The notes under the pieces were generated by a model that saw only the letters and a program-made list of their open reading frames with translations, had not been told where the DNA came from and searched no databases. Below, piece by piece: positions 14,607 through 17,175 of a DNA stretch of 17,175 bases; the stretch's first letter is position 1; every line of letters starts with the position of its first letter. Origin of the DNA: an uncultured Eubacterium sp. (GTDB lineage Bacteria; Bacillota; Clostridia; Lachnospirales; Lachnospiraceae). Where the stretch lies: NCBI GenBank assembly GCA_910580075.1, contig CAJTVR010000096.1, positions 1-17,175 on the forward strand. The letters are read 5' to 3'. A program made the position numbers and the translations under genes.

Positions 14607-14698
14607 CTGCAGTGGCGCTGGCATCTGTCAGAGGCTGAGGGTTAAATAGATCGTCCAATGACCGGCTGTAACAGGCAGGGTTTGTCAGACTGAAAAAT

Positions 14699-16843
14699 TT
14701 ACACGCCTTTCATTGTAAGCTGTATCCTTTTTTTTGCGATATCCACGCTCATAACCTTCACATCTACAATATCGCCTACATGAACAGCCTCCAGCGGATG
14801 TTTAATAAAACGGTCGCAGATCTGAGAAATATGTACCAGTCCGTCCTGATGTACACCGATATCTACAAAAACTCCAAAGTCTATGACGTTGCGGACAGTT
14901 CCTTTTAAAATCATGCCTTCTGTTAAGTCTTTCATTTCCAGTACATCGCTGCGTAAAATAGGTTTTGGCATATCTTCGCGTGGATCTCTGGCAGGTTTTT
15001 CTAACTCTTTTACGATATCTCTTAACGTAATCTCTCCAATTTCCAGATCAGCAGCCAGTTTTTTGTAGTCTGTGATCTTTTTGGCGATGCCTTTCAGGTT
15101 TCCGGATGTAATATCTGCCGGTTCGTATCCGAGGCTTGACAGCAGTTTCTTTGCAGCGTCGTAGCTTTCAGGATGTACGGCGGTTGTATCCAGTGGATTT
15201 TTTCCGTTAATAATGCGTGTGAAACCGGCACACTGTTCATACGCCTTTGGCCCGAGTTTTGCTACTTTTAACAGCTGGGAACGGGATTCGAAGCGGCCGT
15301 TTTCTTCGCGGTAAGCAACGATATTTTTAGCGACAGCTTTGCTTACACCGGAAATGTATTCCAGCAGGGAGGCAGAAGCGGTATTTAAATCTACGCCGAC
15401 TTTGTTTACGCAGTCTTCTACGACACCGGATAGTGCTTCGGTCAGCTTTTTCTGGTTCATATCATGCTGATACTGGCCGACACCTATCGATTTCGGGTCT
15501 ATTTTTACCAGTTCTGCAAGCGGGTCCTGCAGACGGCGGGCCATGGAAGCGGCACTTCTTTGTCCGACATCGAAATTTGGAAATTCCTCTGTAGCCAGCT
15601 TGCTGGCAGAGTATACAGAGGCACCGGCTTCATTTACAATGACGTACTGTACAGGGCGGTCCAGCTCTTTTAACAAATCAACAATTATAATTTCTGATTC
15701 TCTGGAAGCAGTACCATTTCCAAGAGATATTAAGGTTACATTATATTTATATATCAGTTCTTTGATGACAGCTTTTGATTCTGCGACTTTATTCTGCGGA
15801 GCTGTTGGATAAATGACGGTGGTATCGAGTACTTTTCCGGTTGGATCTGCAACGCATATTTTGCATCCGGTACGGAATGCCGGGTCCCAGCCGAGCACAA
15901 CCTGTCCGACGATAGGCGGCTGCATTAAAAGCTGTTCTAAGTTTTTGCCAAAAACGCGGATAGCGCCGTCCTCTGCGGCTTCTGTCAGGCTGCTGCGGAT
16001 TTCGCGTTCGATGGCAGGAGCGATCAGACGCTGGTAGCTGTCTGCAATTACTGCTTTTAGAAAAGGTACTGTATGCGGATTTTCTTTTACAATAACCTGT
16101 TTTTCCAGGTAACGGATAATGTCTTCCTGAGGCGCTTCTATTTTGACCGTCAGTATTTTTTCTGCTTCGCCGCGGTTTAGTGCGAGTACACGGTGTCCGG
16201 CAATTTTCGAAACGCTTTCAGAAAATTCATAGTACATTTCATATACGGATTCGGCATCCGGGTTTTTGGCTGCAGAAGTAACCATGCCTTTTTTTGTAGT
16301 CATTTCGCGGATTCGGATGCGGTAATCAGCTTCATCGGAAATAGCTTCGGCAATAATATCAGAAGCACCGTTTAGCGCATCTTCCACAGTACAGACTTCT
16401 TTTTCAGGATTTAAATATGCCTGGGCTTCTTCTTCAAGAGGTTTAGATGTAGACTGCAGTTTTATAATATTTGCAAGAGGCTCAAGACCTTTTTCTTTGG
16501 CGATAGCAGCCCTGGTCCGGCGTTTTGGACGGTACGGACGGTACAGGTCGTCAACGACAACGAGTGTCTGGGCAGCTTCAATCTGGGCTTTTAATTCTTC
16601 GGTAAGTTTTCCCTGTTCTTCGATACTGGCCATTACCTGCTGCTTTTTATCTTCGAGGCTGCGCAGATAATTCAGACGCTCAAAGAGCTGGCGCAGCACT
16701 TCATCATTCAGCGATCCGGTTGCTTCTTTACGGTAACGTGCGATAAAAGGAATGGTATTTCCTTCATCAATAAGTTTTACGGCAGCATCGGCCTGGCTTG
16801 TTTTGATGTTCAGTTCCTGTGCAAGAGTTTTTATAATGTCCAT
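14699..16843 (-). CDS. tex: Tex-family S1 RNA-binding transcription accessory protein
   Basis: A 714-residue cytoplasmic protein related to bacterial Tex and eukaryotic Spt6, a nucleic-acid-binding factor tied to transcription and RNA metabolism. Visible in order: an N-terminal helical region with the family opening (IKTSQADAAVKLIDEGNTIPFIARYRKEATG), a YqgF/RuvC-like domain (about 315-440, VLGWDPAFRTGCKI), the conserved SIGVGQYQHDMNQKKL near 455-470, helix-hairpin-helix units (about 485-560, NTASASLLEYISGVSKAVA), and a C-terminal S1 domain (about 645-714, KGTVRNVIDFGVFVDIGVHQDGLVH). Length is normal. The Shine-Dalgarno region is weak (only TTAAGAA before the ATG), but the start matches the family. 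Its own promoter lies at 16958-16986. Structured repeats flank the gene on both sides. Confidence 0.96.
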   Translation of the reverse strand: MDIIKTLAQELNIKTSQADAAVKLIDEGNTIPFIARYRKEATGSLNDEVLRQLFERLNYLRSLEDKKQQVMASIEEQGKLTEELKAQIEAAQTLVVVDDLYRPYRPKRRTRAAIAKEKGLEPLANIIKLQSTSKPLEEEAQAYLNPEKEVCTVEDALNGASDIIAEAISDEADYRIRIREMTTKKGMVTSAAKNPDAESVYEMYYEFSESVSKIAGHRVLALNRGEAEKILTVKIEAPQEDIIRYLEKQVIVKENPHTVPFLKAVIADSYQRLIAPAIEREIRSSLTEAAEDGAIRVFGKNLEQLLMQPPIVGQVVLGWDPAFRTGCKICVADPTGKVLDTTVIYPTAPQNKVAESKAVIKELIYKYNVTLISLGNGTASRESEIIIVDLLKELDRPVQYVIVNEAGASVYSASKLATEEFPNFDVGQRSAASMARRLQDPLAELVKIDPKSIGVGQYQHDMNQKKLTEALSGVVEDCVNKVGVDLNTASASLLEYISGVSKAVAKNIVAYREENGRFESRSQLLKVAKLGPKAYEQCAGFTRIINGKNPLDTTAVHPESYDAAKKLLSSLGYEPADITSGNLKGIAKKITDYKKLAADLEIGEITLRDIVKELEKPARDPREDMPKPILRSDVLEMKDLTEGMILKGTVRNVIDFGVFVDIGVHQDGLVHISQICDRFIKHPLEAVHVGDIVDVKVMSVDIAKKRIQLTMKGV

Positions 16844-16859
16844 TTCTTAATCTGTTTAT

Positions 16860-16875
16860 CGCATGGATTCATGCG
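16860..16875 (-). repeat. Perfect 6-bp hairpin in the tex leader
   Basis: CGCATG (16860-16865) and CATGCG (16870-16875) form a perfect stem with a 4-base loop, 17 to 32 bases before the tex ATG. Since the ribosome binding site is weak, this structure may influence translation start. Confidence 0.4.
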
Positions 16876-16957
16876 CCTTTCTATGTATTTTGCGTGACTG
16901 GGTACACGGCTGCATTCCAGCTGCATATGAACGCGGCTGGGATTACAGAACAAGGAT

Positions 16958-16986
16958 ATTATACGGTCTGGCTGTGAAGGAGTCAA
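16958..16986 (-). promoter_or_regulatory. tex promoter TTGACT-17-TATAAT
   Basis: On the minus strand, -35 TTGACT (16981-16986) and -10 TATAAT (16958-16963) are exactly 17 bases apart. The predicted start near 16951 gives a leader of about 108 bases to tex, long for this genome and containing the hairpin at 16860-16875. Confidence 0.75.
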
Positions 16987-17010
16987 GCTGTATCCGGCAG
17001 TGGCTGATTT

Positions 17011-17130
17011 CCTGGTGTGGGATTGCCCGGGGAGGCTGTCTGGATGCCAGGCGGAGAAACTTTTTCCTGGTGTGGGATTGTATGGGGCTAAACGGGGAGG
17101 CTGCCCGGACGCCAGGCGGAGAAACTTTTT
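17011..17130. repeat. Direct repeat, units of 55 and 65 bp
   Basis: Both units begin CCTGGTGTGGGATTG (17011 and 17066) and end CCAGGCGGAGAAACTTTTT (17065 and 17130). The second unit carries about ten extra bases near TATGGGGCTA, and the middle GGGGAGGCTG is shared. In each unit CCTGG and CCAGG can pair. The second unit runs into the dispersed repeat copy 2. Confidence 0.75.
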
Positions 17131-17175
17131 CCTTTTTCTGTTCCGCCTCCGAACAGTAAGAAATTCTAAATTTTC
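17112..17175 (+). repeat. Dispersed structured repeat, copy 2 (reaches window edge)
   Basis: Opens CCAGGCGGAGAAAC and closes GAACAGTAAGAAATTCTAAAT, matching copy 1 at 14362-14431. It can fold as AGGCGGA/TCCGCCT or as CTGTTC (17138-17143) / GAACAG (17151-17156), two mutually exclusive hairpins. It may continue past the window. Confidence 0.65.

Larger units (their letters stand above)
14227..14698. other. Repeat-rich spacer between hom and tex
   Basis: About 470 bases without a supported gene lie between the convergent hom and tex. It holds a perfect 12-base palindrome GCGGAATTCCGC (14301-14312), a dispersed structured repeat (14362-14431) and a tandem repeat (14438-14606). Short open frames here run through the repeats and the terminator and have no ribosome binding sites. 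No clear terminator for tex is visible on its strand. Confidence 0.6.

Noticed and set aside
16863..17159. 98-codon plus-strand open frame at the right end
   Set aside because: It is antisense to the tex promoter and leader and is built from the direct repeats; its repeated residues follow from the DNA repeat.

Overview
The window looks like chromosomal DNA from a low-to-moderate GC, Gram-positive Clostridia member, most likely a Lachnospiraceae gut anaerobe. This rests on gene content and style (CvfB, YitT, a PucR-type regulator, FtsEX, a CtpA-type protease, prfB with its programmed frameshift, homoserine dehydrogenase, Tex), on strong AGGAGG-type ribosome binding sites, and on TTGACA/TATAAT promoters. 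The genus is not resolved. Product calls come from recognisable protein motifs; no database search was possible.

Layout. 1-2058 is accessory in character: one solitary serine recombinase on the minus strand, then about 1.1 kb of mostly non-coding sequence. That stretch holds a good promoter firing straight into a 19-bp stem followed by a T run, a candidate small RNA. 2059-3716 carries an acyl-ACP thioesterase and a CvfB-like S1-domain RNA-binding protein. 3717-4602 is hairpin-rich, with a small YjfB-family gene on the minus strand, a decayed duplicate of that gene's 3' end, and two opposed promoters. 4603-5889 is a secreted SH3-SH3-NlpC/P60 cell-wall hydrolase. It has a consensus promoter, a WalR-like direct repeat at the transcription start, and a perfect terminator.

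5890-6522 is a non-coding region holding a tight cluster of DnaA boxes and the promoter of a YitT-family membrane protein. 7499-14179 is a one-direction gene run: PucR/CdaR-type regulator, ftsE-ftsX (overlapping), S41 C-terminal processing protease, prfB (in-frame TGA plus +1 frameshift site) and homoserine dehydrogenase, ended by a terminator at 14193-14226. 14227-14698 and 16987-17175 are repeat-rich spacers that flank tex (minus strand). They share a structured dispersed repeat in direct orientation, and the left spacer also has a 56-57 bp tandem repeat.

How the genes fit together. The strongest functional theme is envelope growth: a secreted peptidoglycan hydrolase with a WalR-like site, FtsEX (which in Firmicutes controls NlpC/P60-type hydrolases) and a membrane-anchored PDZ protease. 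Translation and RNA handling (CvfB, prfB, Tex) and amino-acid synthesis (hom) make up the rest. I did not find a clearly new multi-gene system. The best candidates for something undescribed are non-coding: the DnaA-box cluster, the promoter-hairpin RNA, and the structured repeats flanking tex.
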